From: Syntrophomonadaceae bacterium
Lineage (GTDB): Bacteria; Bacillota; Dethiobacteria; DTU022
Length of the DNA: 8,065 nt
Reading direction: 5' to 3'
NCBI GenBank assembly: GCA_007119335.1
Contig: SKPU01000055.1
Location: 1-8,065, forward strand
In this document: piece by piece, positions 1 to 7,009 of the stretch
Position numbering within the stretch: the first letter of the stretch is position 1
Layout of the letters: each line of letters starts with the position of its first letter
The notes under the pieces: generated by a model
Seen by the model: the letters and a program-made list of their open reading frames with translations, nothing else
Databases searched by the model: none
Told to the model about the DNA's origin: nothing
Position numbers and translations under genes: made by a program

Positions 1-445
1 GACCCGCCTGCATGCCCGGCCGGTGGTCAGCCAGGTCATCGTGGTTAGCACCGTCAAGCACGAATTGATAACCCCTTTTTTGGGCCAAATTCCACAGCTT
101 TCCGAACAGCTCTTTTTTGCAGTAATAACAGCGCTCAGGGGTGTTTTCTGCAAAGTATTCATCAGCAAGTTCTTCGCTTTTGATTACTTCGTATGCAATT
201 TGAAAGTTTTCCGCAAGGCGCCTTGCTTCTTCTATTTCTTCCGGAGGGTAGGTCTCGGATCGGGCAATTACGGCCAGGACTCTGTTTTCCAGCACCCGGG
301 AGGCAAGGTATATAAGGAGGGTACTGTCAACCCCTCCAGAAAAAGCAACCAGGGCATTGTCCATTTCGCCAAGTATCTCCTGCAGCTGCTTGAATTTTTC
401 TCCCAGCAAACCGGCGGGGGTTGGTAAAGAATTATTCTTGTTCAC
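1..445 (-). CDS. larE: LarE-type ATP-dependent sacrificial sulfur transferase, N-terminal part (cut by window edge)
   Basis: Known family role: LarE adenylates pyridinium-biscarboxylate mononucleotide and donates sulfur from its own cysteine to build the nickel-pincer cofactor of lactate racemase, in the cytoplasm. Seen here: 148 codons from a GTG start at 445, preceded by the ribosome site GAAAGGTG with about 6 nt spacing. The PP-loop S-G-G-V-D-S lies at residues 36-41, followed by T-L-L. The motif ERCYYCKKELF is at 104-114, and DGANHDDLADHRPGMQA at 131-147 is the characteristic LarE signature. The family is usually about 270-280 aa, so roughly the C-terminal half, including the sulfur-donating cysteine region, lies outside the window. 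Its neighbours (larB, larC) are not visible. A stand-alone PP-loop ATPase of the same family with another substrate is possible, but the motifs favour LarE. Confidence 0.9.
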   Translation of the reverse strand, partial: MNKNNSLPTPAGLLGEKFKQLQEILGEMDNALVAFSGGVDSTLLIYLASRVLENRVLAVIARSETYPPEEIEEARRLAENFQIAYEVIKSEELADEYFAENTPERCYYCKKELFGKLWNLAQKRGYQFVLDGANHDDLADHRPGMQAG

Positions 446-476
446 CTAGAACACCTTTCTTTGATTGTTTAGGAGT

Positions 477-505
477 ATTATAACACTTAAGATGTGGAAA
501 TGAAA
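477..505 (-). promoter_or_regulatory. Probable promoter of larE
   Basis: On the minus strand, a perfect -10 TATAAT (482-477) lies 17 bp downstream of a weak -35 TTTCAT (505-500). The predicted start of transcription, near 470, gives a leader of about 25 nt that contains the larE ribosome site. A small inverted repeat, CATTA-N6-TAATG (512-527), lies just upstream; its function is unknown. Confidence 0.55.
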
Positions 506-576
506 TTGTGCCATTAATCTACTAATGCGATCTGTGAAAAGGAATACAGGCCTATATTTCAAGCTATTTTCTTCTA

Positions 577-605
577 TTGCTTAATAGATCTCTATTTGCT
601 ATAAT
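577..605 (+). promoter_or_regulatory. Promoter of tRNA-Ala
   Basis: A -35 TTGCTT (577-582), an exact 17-bp spacer and a consensus -10 TATAAT (600-605) place the transcription start around 612, a few bases before the mature tRNA 5' end at 616. This is a classic sigma-A arrangement for a stable RNA gene. Confidence 0.8.
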
Positions 606-615
606 ACTTCTGCGG

Positions 616-691
616 GGGCGTGTAGCTCAGGTGGGAGAGCACTTGGCTCGCATTCAAGAGGTCAGGGGTTCGAGTCCCCTCACGTCCACCA
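616..691 (+). tRNA. tRNA-Ala, anticodon CGC
   Basis: The gene folds as a complete 76-nt cloverleaf. The acceptor GGGCGTG pairs with CACGTCC, the D stem is GCTC/GAGC with loop AGGTGGGA, the anticodon stem is CTTGG/TCAAG with loop CTCGCAT, and the T stem is AGGGG/CCCCT with loop TTCGAGT. The discriminator is A and CCA is encoded (689-691). The anticodon CGC reads GCG. The third acceptor pair is G3:U70, the known alanine identity determinant, which independently supports the assignment. Confidence 0.95.
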
Positions 692-698
692 CGGTAGG

Positions 699-733
699 GG
701 TTTTTGGGCACATCTAATTGCCCGAAAACCTTT
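699..733 (+). terminator. Rho-independent terminator after tRNA-Ala
   Basis: A 12-bp stem, GGTTTTTGGGCA (699-710) with TGCCCGAAAACC (719-730), contains one G-U pair and an 8-nt loop, followed by TTTG. It starts 8 nt past the tRNA CCA. The T tract is short, so read-through into the lipoprotein gene 33 nt downstream is plausible. I see no convincing separate promoter for that gene. Confidence 0.65.
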
Positions 734-765
734 GTCATAAAGGCTGAAATGGAGGTTTTTAATTA

Positions 766-2199
766 ATGAAGAAGTTTACACGTAAGTATCCTCTATACTA
801 TATCGCATTTACTGTATTAACCTTTACCCTGGCTGTTACGTTATCAGCCTGTGATGGAACTGATACCGGAAACGGCGATGTTGAAATAGATGAGGGTGCC
901 ATAGTTGTTCCAGATGACTATTCAACTATTGAGGAGGCAATTGAGGCATCAGAAGATGGCGATGAAATTGTGGTCCAGCCCGGAACCTATAACGAGAATA
1001 TTAATTATCAAGGGAAGAATATAACCATTCGCAGCGTGGACCCTGAAAATCCAGAGATTGTCGCAGATACCGTCATTGATGGAGGCGGTACTGATTCAGT
1101 GGTTTCCTTTAAAAACGAAGAGGGGGAAGATGCAGTGCTCTCCGGTTTTACTATAACCGGCGGTAGCGGTAACCGGGAAAACCTGGAGTTTGAAATTGAA
1201 GGTGAGATGCGCGAAGAACCTGCTAACTACGGGGGTGGGATAATTATCTTAAGAGATTGTTCCCCGACTATAATCAATAATGTAATTACCAACAATGTTA
1301 GCTCTCGCGCAGGAGGGATCATGGTTTATCATGCCTCACCCTTTATTCGCGACAACAAGATTATTGATAATGTCGCGGATGGTGGTGGGGGAGGATTGTT
1401 TATAGTAGACTCTTCTGCAACTGTTCGGGCTAATGAAATTGCTGATAATACTGCCGGTAGAAGTGGTGGTGCAGTTGCTGTTAGTGGAGAGGCAGAGGCT
1501 ATGTCCGTATTTGAAGCTAATACTATTCATAATAATCGGGCCGATAATGGTGGTGCTTTTTCATTTTTTCAGACCAACCCAAGTGTCCTGAACAATAGTA
1601 TTTTCGATAATAATGCAGAAAATAACGGTGGTGGATTCTTTATAGCAGAATCTTCACCGGAAATTGTAGACAATGATATTTCCGACAATTATGCCGGTTC
1701 CCTGGGTGGAGGAATGGCTATTTTTATTGGATCCTCGCCTACTCTTGAAAACAACATAATTATCGGTAATGAAGCAGACGCCGGAGGTGGGGTGGCAGTA
1801 AATATTGATTCTTCTCCCACCATAAAAATCAATACAATTTCTGACAACCGGGCCACCAATGGAGGCGGATTAGCTCTAAGCAATCAGGCAAATGCTGAAG
1901 TCACTGACAATGATATCACCGATAACTATGCGGAGCGCAATGGAGCCGGGATTTTTATCCAGGCATCTGATCCAATCATTGATGGCAATCTGATGAGAAG
2001 CAATGAGTCTCGTCGGGATGGCGGGGGATTATTTATTACTGCTGAGTCTAATATTACTGCTGCCAACAATAGTTTTGAAGGCAACCGGGCCAGAAGTGGT
2101 GGTGCGATTTACAAAGCAGAAGGAGCTATTCTGGAGCTAAACGATCCTGATGACAATGTATACGAGGAGAATGCTCCGGATGATATTTACGAGGAATAA
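766..2199 (+). CDS. Surface lipoprotein with right-handed parallel beta-helix repeats
   Basis: This is a 477-aa protein with ATG at 766 and ribosome site GGAGG at 751-755. Residues 1-28 are a lipoprotein signal peptide: a basic start, a hydrophobic core, and lipobox L-S-A-C with Cys29 as the lipidated residue. An acidic linker follows. A domain starting at V-P-D-D-Y-S-T-I-E-E-A-I-E (about residue 48) is typical of the entry into pectin-lyase-fold proteins (NosD/DUF1565/beta_helix families). From about residue 160 to 460 there are roughly ten repeats of 23-28 residues of the form S-P-x-I-x-x-N-x-I-x-x-N-x-A-x-x-G-G-G-x-x-I, one per helix coil. The protein should be anchored outside the membrane and could bind or cleave polysaccharide. 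No catalytic residues can be assigned, so enzymatic activity is unproven. It sits alone between two terminators, upstream of a surface-glycan gene. Confidence 0.9.
   Translation: MKKFTRKYPLYYIAFTVLTFTLAVTLSACDGTDTGNGDVEIDEGAIVVPDDYSTIEEAIEASEDGDEIVVQPGTYNENINYQGKNITIRSVDPENPEIVADTVIDGGGTDSVVSFKNEEGEDAVLSGFTITGGSGNRENLEFEIEGEMREEPANYGGGIIILRDCSPTIINNVITNNVSSRAGGIMVYHASPFIRDNKIIDNVADGGGGGLFIVDSSATVRANEIADNTAGRSGGAVAVSGEAEAMSVFEANTIHNNRADNGGAFSFFQTNPSVLNNSIFDNNAENNGGGFFIAESSPEIVDNDISDNYAGSLGGGMAIFIGSSPTLENNIIIGNEADAGGGVAVNIDSSPTIKINTISDNRATNGGGLALSNQANAEVTDNDITDNYAERNGAGIFIQASDPIIDGNLMRSNESRRDGGGLFITAESNITAANNSFEGNRARSGGAIYKAEGAILELNDPDDNVYEENAPDDIYEE
1250..2140 (+). repeat. Tandem beta-helix coil repeats (about 10 units) inside the lipoprotein gene
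   Basis: Degenerate units of roughly 69-84 bp encode a recurring N-x-I-x-x-N...G-G-G pattern with asparagine ladders and glycine-rich turns. Units are diverged at the nucleotide level, so this is an old protein repeat rather than a recent tandem duplication. Boundaries are approximate. Confidence 0.75.
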
Positions 2200-2281
2200 G
2201 GGGTTTTAAAGTTTTGTTTTATAAGCTCACGAAGTTTCCTGCCATAGCATTGTGTTTCAATTTAGCAAAACATGGTATACT

Positions 2282-2313
2282 AAGGCTGCCTGTATTGGTT
2301 CAGGCGGCCTTTT
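2282..2313 (+). terminator. Rho-independent terminator after the beta-helix lipoprotein
   Basis: An 11-bp stem, AAGGCTGCCTG (2282-2292) and CAGGCGGCCTT (2301-2311), has one G-U pair and an 8-nt loop, and ends in TTTTA. It lies 83 nt beyond the lipoprotein stop codon. It separates that gene from the operon starting at 2402. Confidence 0.75.
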
Positions 2314-2388
2314 AGTACATTAAATCTAAAGTATTAATTTGCTGCTCGCTGCTTTGCAAACATCCTTATAGACAGGCCTATTTTTGGT

Positions 2389-2395
2389 GGAGGGG
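2389..2395 (+). promoter_or_regulatory. Ribosome binding site that fixes a TTG start
   Basis: GGAGGGG lies 6 nt before TTG (2402-2404). The first in-frame ATG (2504) has no comparable ribosome site, so TTG is the better start. Confidence 0.75.
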
Positions 2396-2401
2396 TCGTA
2401 A

Positions 2402-5128
2402 TTGGCGCGTAAAACATCTGGCAAGGAGAAGAAGAAAAAACAAGGCAGCGTCACCGGTAAAAAGGTTAATTCCACGCATACACGGCAGTATAAAAATGCA
2501 AGGATGGATAACATCAAAGGCTGGGTAGAAAAAGGCCTTCCTTATTTAATGCTCACGGTGATTTCGCTGTTATTGTTTATAGGGCCATTTGAGCGTGGTT
2601 TGTTTTTTCCTCGCGAATTATTAATTGCCAAAGTGGTTATTTTTGGTCTGTTGATTGTGTGGGGTTGGTTTCGTCTATTCAAAAAAGACGGGCGTTTACT
2701 TGACTCTCCCCTGGATATTTGCCTGATTGTGCTATTGTTAGCATACTTTATTTCCTTCTTCTTTGCGGTACACAAACGCGACGCACTGGAAGAATTATTA
2801 AAAGTTGCATCTTATCTGGTAGTTTACCTTGTCGCGCTTGACATTTCCCGTTACTGGTGGTTCCCTGCGCATAAGCTAAATTTAAATCAAGAAGGTAATG
2901 CAGATCAAGAAGATCAAGAAAGTTCATCGTATCTGCCTCCCGGTGTCAACCTTGTTTTGCATGTGGCCCTGCTTGCCGCTTTTGTCGTCACAGTGGCCAG
3001 CCTGGGTGTTCCTGCCGGTCACTGGGAATTTGCAGGAGCCTATGCTTCTAACCGAATCGCTTCTCCGATGGGTTATGCAAACACTGCTGCTGCTTACCTG
3101 ATGGCGGCCTACCTGCTGGCGCTTGGCCTGGCGCCGCTTGCTAAAAAATGGTTTAAAGTTTTATATCTCGCCCCGGCAGCATTAATGCTTATAACGGTGG
3201 TTCTAACTTTTTCTCGCGGTGCCTGGATACTTTTACCTCCTTTGAGTATGTTGCTAGTTTTGGTTGCCGCTCCCGGTGAAAGGCTGCGCTCATTCCTATA
3301 TTTACTTGTTACCGGCCTGACTGCGGTTCCGGCTGCTTTGATGGTGGATCCTGTTTTCAGATCAGATACACCCGCCCAGGCCTGGGTTTTAATTATAGGG
3401 GCTGTCGCTGCGGCTGTTTTTCTGGGTTTGCTTGTGGAGCTATATCTCAGTCAAAGCCGCAAGCTTCGTATCGCCCTCGCTGGTGGAGGGTCAGCGCTTG
3501 TTTTGGCAGCCCTATTTGTGGTCTCCATTTTACCGGCGCTGGGTCCGATTCAATTAGAACGTACTGCTGACGAATCAGCAGAGTCTCAGAGCGTTGAGCA
3601 GGTGATCAGCAATGCCATTCCTGAAGAAGTTTATCAGCTGGCTATGGAGATCAATGCAAAAGCTGAACCTGTGGTCGATGAAGAAGAACCTGCTTATGCC
3701 TGGAGGGTCAGGGTCCTTGGATTGCTTCCCGGCTACCGGGATGTAGAAGTCCTTGATGAAAGGGGCGGAGCAACTGATGGTTGGGAGAAAAAAGAATTTA
3801 CCTTTGAGACGGAAGAGGATATGGAGCGTCTAGATGTGCGCATTTATAACCGCTATCCCGGGACATCAGTAAATGCGCGGGAAGTTACTCTCCGCTCAGA
3901 AGAGACAGAACATAATTTAAGGTTCGCTCTGAACCGGATGCTTCCAGACCGTTTTTATGATCGTATATTCTCCTATTCACTGGATCGAAATTTAAGGGCC
4001 AGGGTTGATTTTATGGAGGATGCAGTTGAAGTAATTGGGGATTATACTATGACAGGTGCGGGTGGCGGAGGCTGGAACGCTCTTTACCGGGCTTATCAGG
4101 ATCGCCCTTATAATACGACTGAAGTTCACAATCATTTCTTGCAAGTCTGGATAGAAGCCGGTTTGTTCGGTTTTTTGGCTTTTGTTGGGATTTGGGTCAG
4201 TTTCGCAGTGGCTTTTATACGTAACTGCCTGAAGAACAGAGTCTCTCTCAGGGTATGGCAGCTCTGGGCAGCTTCTTTTTTACCGGTTGCCGCTTTGGGA
4301 GCTCATAGCGTTATCGATTGGAGTTTTTCCATGGGCGCGGTTGGTATCTTCCTCTTTGTTCTACTCGGTGCCGGGCGCAGTCTTGACAACAACACCTGGT
4401 TCCCCTGGAGCCGGATTGAACAGCAGCAGCCCGGAAGGCGCGGCATGTTGATCGGGATCAGTGGAGCTGCCATCGGTCTTTTCATGTTTATCTATACTCT
4501 CATCTTGTTGAGTGGCATTAATACTACCTGGCGCTCCCAGGAGTTGATGGAAATGAATAATATTAAAGGGGCAAAAGCAGAAATGCGCAAGGCTATTGAA
4601 CTGGATCCTTTTCGAACCGACAATTATCATAATTTAGGAGTTTTAATTGAAGACCGGGCTAATCGAACAGGCGAGCAAGCCGATATGGAAGAGATTATTT
4701 CATTGGCCAGAAAGGCTTATGAACTTGAACCCTATAATCCCCGTTATGTGAGCCGCTATGGTGACCTGCTATTTCGTTATGTCGATCTTGAAGAAGGTCT
4801 TGAATATATAGATCGCTTAATTTATCTGCGGCCGTTTTCAGAGAGCGGTTACATGCAGGCAGCTTCATCTCGCTTACAGCTGGCAAATTTTTATCTCGAA
4901 GAAGGCAACCGGTCTGAGGCGGAACGCCATTTGTATGATATAATAGAATTAGGACCGATTATGAAAGAAAATTATGGTGATATCAAGCCGCTGGCTTTTA
5001 TCCTGGGCCGGGCCAGTTACTTGTTAGGTGATTATTCTTCGGCGATTAGTTATTTTGAAAAAGTTGAGGAAGGCGATAATTATTATGAGGAGGCCCAAAG
5101 CCACCTGGAGGGTTTAAAAGATGAATAA
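2402..5128 (+). CDS. O-antigen ligase/polymerase-like polytopic membrane protein with extracytoplasmic insert and C-terminal TPR domain
   Basis: This is a 908-aa protein starting at TTG. It begins with a lysine-rich cytoplasmic tail (residues 1-40), then about ten hydrophobic segments. S271-R272-G273-A274-W275, after a run of membrane helices, matches the conserved S-R-G-A/S-W element of the Wzy_C/O-antigen ligase family. T-G-A-G-G-G-G-W-N (about 549-559) and V-H-N-H-F (H576, H578), just before another helix, match the large active-site loop of these proteins. Between them, residues about 381-545 form an unusually large soluble loop. A last helix at about 680-706 is followed by a TPR region to the end, with repeats such as A-I-E-L-D-P-F and N-Y-H-N-L-G-V-L. 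Known members transfer or polymerise lipid-linked glycans at the outer membrane face. The exact acceptor here (wall glycan, glycoprotein or exopolysaccharide) cannot be told. The end overlaps the next gene by 8 bp. Confidence 0.85.
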   Translation: MARKTSGKEKKKKQGSVTGKKVNSTHTRQYKNARMDNIKGWVEKGLPYLMLTVISLLLFIGPFERGLFFPRELLIAKVVIFGLLIVWGWFRLFKKDGRLLDSPLDICLIVLLLAYFISFFFAVHKRDALEELLKVASYLVVYLVALDISRYWWFPAHKLNLNQEGNADQEDQESSSYLPPGVNLVLHVALLAAFVVTVASLGVPAGHWEFAGAYASNRIASPMGYANTAAAYLMAAYLLALGLAPLAKKWFKVLYLAPAALMLITVVLTFSRGAWILLPPLSMLLVLVAAPGERLRSFLYLLVTGLTAVPAALMVDPVFRSDTPAQAWVLIIGAVAAAVFLGLLVELYLSQSRKLRIALAGGGSALVLAALFVVSILPALGPIQLERTADESAESQSVEQVISNAIPEEVYQLAMEINAKAEPVVDEEEPAYAWRVRVLGLLPGYRDVEVLDERGGATDGWEKKEFTFETEEDMERLDVRIYNRYPGTSVNAREVTLRSEETEHNLRFALNRMLPDRFYDRIFSYSLDRNLRARVDFMEDAVEVIGDYTMTGAGGGGWNALYRAYQDRPYNTTEVHNHFLQVWIEAGLFGFLAFVGIWVSFAVAFIRNCLKNRVSLRVWQLWAASFLPVAALGAHSVIDWSFSMGAVGIFLFVLLGAGRSLDNNTWFPWSRIEQQQPGRRGMLIGISGAAIGLFMFIYTLILLSGINTTWRSQELMEMNNIKGAKAEMRKAIELDPFRTDNYHNLGVLIEDRANRTGEQADMEEIISLARKAYELEPYNPRYVSRYGDLLFRYVDLEEGLEYIDRLIYLRPFSESGYMQAASSRLQLANFYLEEGNRSEAERHLYDIIELGPIMKENYGDIKPLAFILGRASYLLGDYSSAISYFEKVEEGDNYYEEAQSHLEGLKDE

Positions 5129-5927
5129 TAGATTACAAGAAAAACACTTATTTATAGCTACCTGCTTTGTTTTAATAGCAGCTATCTTTTTGATAAGCAG
5201 TTGTAATGATGGCCAGCTTGATAATGTTGATTCAGGAAATGGAAAGGAAGCGTTAACCATGGAAGAAGAAAAAGTAAAAGTAAACGACTCACTGCCCACA
5301 TTGGATCAAGAGATCCCTAAAAACCTTGAAACAGCAACCCTGGCAAGGGGCTGATTTTGGGGACCTGATGCCCGGTTCGGGCAAATTAAAGGAGTATACA
5401 GAACGCGAGTAGGTTATGCCGGCGGCAGCACGAAAAATCCAACTTATGAAAATCTGGGAGATCACATTGAAGTTTTTCAGGTCGATTATGACCCTTCAAT
5501 TATTACATATGAAGATATTCTGCAGATTTTTTGGGAAAACCATAGTCCGACCAATAAAGCCTGGTCAAGACAGTATATGTCGGCAATTTTATTTGAAAAT
5601 GAGGAACAGGAGAAAGCTGCTGTTGAAAGTAAAGAGGCTGTAAAAGAAGAGTTGCAGAAAAAGATCTATACTGAGGTAATAGCGCTTGATACATTTTATA
5701 TAGCAGAAGATTATCACAAGAAGTACTACCTGCAAAACAGGCCTGGGCTTCTCACTGAAATTAAGGCTTATTATCCGAAGGTAAGTGATCTTACAGATTC
5801 AACGGTTGCTGCCCGGCTGAACGGTATCGTTGGCGGCTACGGAGATCCTGAACTGCTGCGCGATGAAATTGATAGTTATGGCTTATCAAAAGATGCCCGC
5901 AAGTTACTGGAAATTATTGTTTATTAG
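5121..5927 (+). CDS. msrA: Selenocysteine-containing peptide methionine sulfoxide reductase MsrA, lipoprotein (in-frame TGA read as Sec)
   Basis: MsrA reduces methionine-S-sulfoxide in proteins. Seen: ATG at 5121, ribosome site GGAGGG (5107-5112), and an 8-bp overlap with the upstream gene. Residues 1-27 are a signal peptide, with lipobox I-S-S-C and Cys28 lipidated. An acidic linker follows. The MsrA domain starts at E-T-A-T-L-A-R-G, then TGA (codon 78, 5352-5354), then F-W-G-P-D-A-R-F. This replaces the catalytic Cys of the family motif G-C-F-W-G. The same frame continues without a stop to TAG at 5925 through G-Y-A-G-G, H-I-E-V-F-Q-V-D-Y-D-P and A-E-D-Y-H-K-K-Y, all MsrA hallmarks. A SECIS-like hairpin follows the TGA. 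No other cysteine exists after Cys28, so there is no resolving Cys. The usual G-N-D-x-G-x-Q-Y-R-S is altered to K-A-W-S-R-Q-Y-M-S. Residues about 220-268 are a C-terminal extension. The alternative, a nonsense-mutated pseudogene, is unlikely because a single TGA falls precisely on the catalytic codon. Confidence 0.88.
5352..5383 (+). promoter_or_regulatory. Predicted bacterial SECIS element directing selenocysteine insertion
   Basis: After the TGA (5352-5354) and a 14-nt spacer comes a 6-bp GC-rich stem, TGCCCG (5369-5374) with CGGGCA (5378-5383), capped by the loop GTT (5375-5377). Opening the top pair would give a G-G-U-U-C loop. Bacterial SECIS elements lie within the coding region just after the UGA, with a G (often G-U) at the start of a small apical loop about 16-37 nt downstream. 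Here the loop G is 21 nt beyond the TGA. SelB recognition is inferred, not shown. Confidence 0.75.
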
Positions 5928-5946
5928 GAGAATAGAGATATTCAGG

Positions 5947-6999
5947 TTAGTGTCCATCCATGTAGCGTCTTGGATTAACCGGTGATCCGCTATGGTGAAC
6001 TTCATAATGAAGATGAGTCCCTGTGGTTCGACCGGTCCGTCCCATGTAACCGATGGTCTGGCCTTTCTCAACTTCTTCTCCGGTTTTCGCCGCAAATCCA
6101 TCCAGATGCGCGTAATAAGTCTCATAACCGTTGCCATGATCGATAATCAGGAGATTTCCAAGGCTGCCCCTGTAACCGGAATAAGTAACTTTTCCGTTAG
6201 CGCTAGCCCAGACAGATGATCCGTGTGAACCAGCTATATCAACCCCGCTATGGAATTGATAGCCGCCAGTGTAAGGAATTTCTCTGGTTCCAAATCCGGA
6301 AGTGATTCGCCCGCGGGCCGGCCATATTTGTGGTTTGAAATCAGTCTGCGCGGCCTTCTCTTTAATCTGCTCTACCTTCTCTTCAATCTGTTCTATGTAT
6401 GCTCCAAAATCATCAAGTGCCTCAGAACGCTCCGGGACAATGTCGTGGAGCATGGCAATATTATTTGCCGCCCGGTCAAGAACCCTGCCTGTAGAGGAGC
6501 GGCTTCCATAAGATAATTCGTGTTCTTTAAATCCAGACTGCGCAAGTAAATAAGCGCTTGAAGAACTTGCAGAATTAATGCTGTTGCTATGGTTATATAA
6601 TCCAGACGATTCAGCTGCAGCCTGATCTGGATCTGTGAAGCTTACCTCTATTGGGTTATCCATTACTTCCGACGCTTCTTCATCTATTTTTTCCTTAACA
6701 CTGTAAATCATTTTATCGAGTTCATTCATTTGTGCTAAAACTCGCTGGGATTCAACGGCCAGGGCATCAATCTCTTCTTGTTGAGCCCTGTTGATCTGAC
6801 GAAGTTCAGCGGTTTCTTGTGCTTCAGCTGCAGTTTTAAGATAATAGTAGCCAACGACTCCAAAACCGAAAAATCCAAACACCAAAAGAACTACGGCTGC
6901 CTGAATCATAAATAGTGGAATACGCAGGCTAAAAGTAGCTTCTTCAGTATGTGGCAAGATCATTATTGTGAAACAGCGTTTATTCTTCTGCCATATCAT
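5947..6999 (-). CDS. Membrane-anchored M23 (LytM/DUF-coiled-coil) peptidoglycan endopeptidase
   Basis: This is a 350-aa protein on the minus strand. A short cytoplasmic start with F-T-I-M-I-L-P-H-T (10-18), common in this family, is followed by one membrane helix at about 30-54. A coiled coil runs from about 57 to 105, then a serine-rich linker, and a second helical stretch at about 193-217. The M23 domain runs from W226 to the end. The zinc and catalytic residues are intact: H250-S-G-V-D254, Y-A-H298-L, and H329-L-H331-Y-E, with the same spacing as LytM. It should hydrolyse peptide cross-bridges in the wall from outside the membrane. ATG 6999 is chosen because F-T-I-M-I-L-P-H lies just behind it; its ribosome site (GGAA) is weak. 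The gene converges on msrA, with only 19 bp between stop codons and no clear terminator. A WalR-like box lies upstream. Confidence 0.9.
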   Translation of the reverse strand: MIWQKNKRCFTIMILPHTEEATFSLRIPLFMIQAAVVLLVFGFFGFGVVGYYYLKTAAEAQETAELRQINRAQQEEIDALAVESQRVLAQMNELDKMIYSVKEKIDEEASEVMDNPIEVSFTDPDQAAAESSGLYNHSNSINSASSSSAYLLAQSGFKEHELSYGSRSSTGRVLDRAANNIAMLHDIVPERSEALDDFGAYIEQIEEKVEQIKEKAAQTDFKPQIWPARGRITSGFGTREIPYTGGYQFHSGVDIAGSHGSSVWASANGKVTYSGYRGSLGNLLIIDHGNGYETYYAHLDGFAAKTGEEVEKGQTIGYMGRTGRTTGTHLHYEVHHSGSPVNPRRYMDGH

Positions 7000-7009
7000 G
7001 ACGTTCCAT

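Noticed and set aside
23..427. 134-codon open frame on the plus strand
   Set aside because: It is the antisense shadow of larE, whose minus-strand frame carries clear LarE motifs.
512..527. CATTA-N6-TAATG inverted repeat as an operator of larE
   Set aside because: Short, AT-rich and expected by chance; it matches no regulator motif I can name.
2276..2281. TATACT resembling a -10 element
   Set aside because: There is no matching -35 at usable distance, and transcription would start inside the terminator hairpin at 2282-2311.
2504..2506. ATG as the start of the O-antigen-ligase-like protein
   Set aside because: It has no ribosome site, while TTG at 2402 follows a strong GGAGGGG at ideal spacing.
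5121..5354. Stand-alone 77-aa lipoprotein ending at TGA
   Set aside because: The frame continues past the TGA directly into the MsrA motif F-W-G; the TGA is best read as selenocysteine.
5577..5927. Separate 116-aa gene starting at an internal ATG
   Set aside because: It lies inside the MsrA domain, has no good ribosome site, and is the C-terminal part of the selenoprotein.
5121..5927. msrA as a nonsense pseudogene
   Set aside because: There is only one stop, it is TGA rather than TAA or TAG, it replaces exactly the catalytic Cys, a SECIS-like hairpin follows, and the rest of the frame is intact.
6250..6516. Plus-strand open frames within the M23 peptidase gene
   Set aside because: They are shadows of the minus-strand gene, with no ribosome sites and no recognisable protein features.
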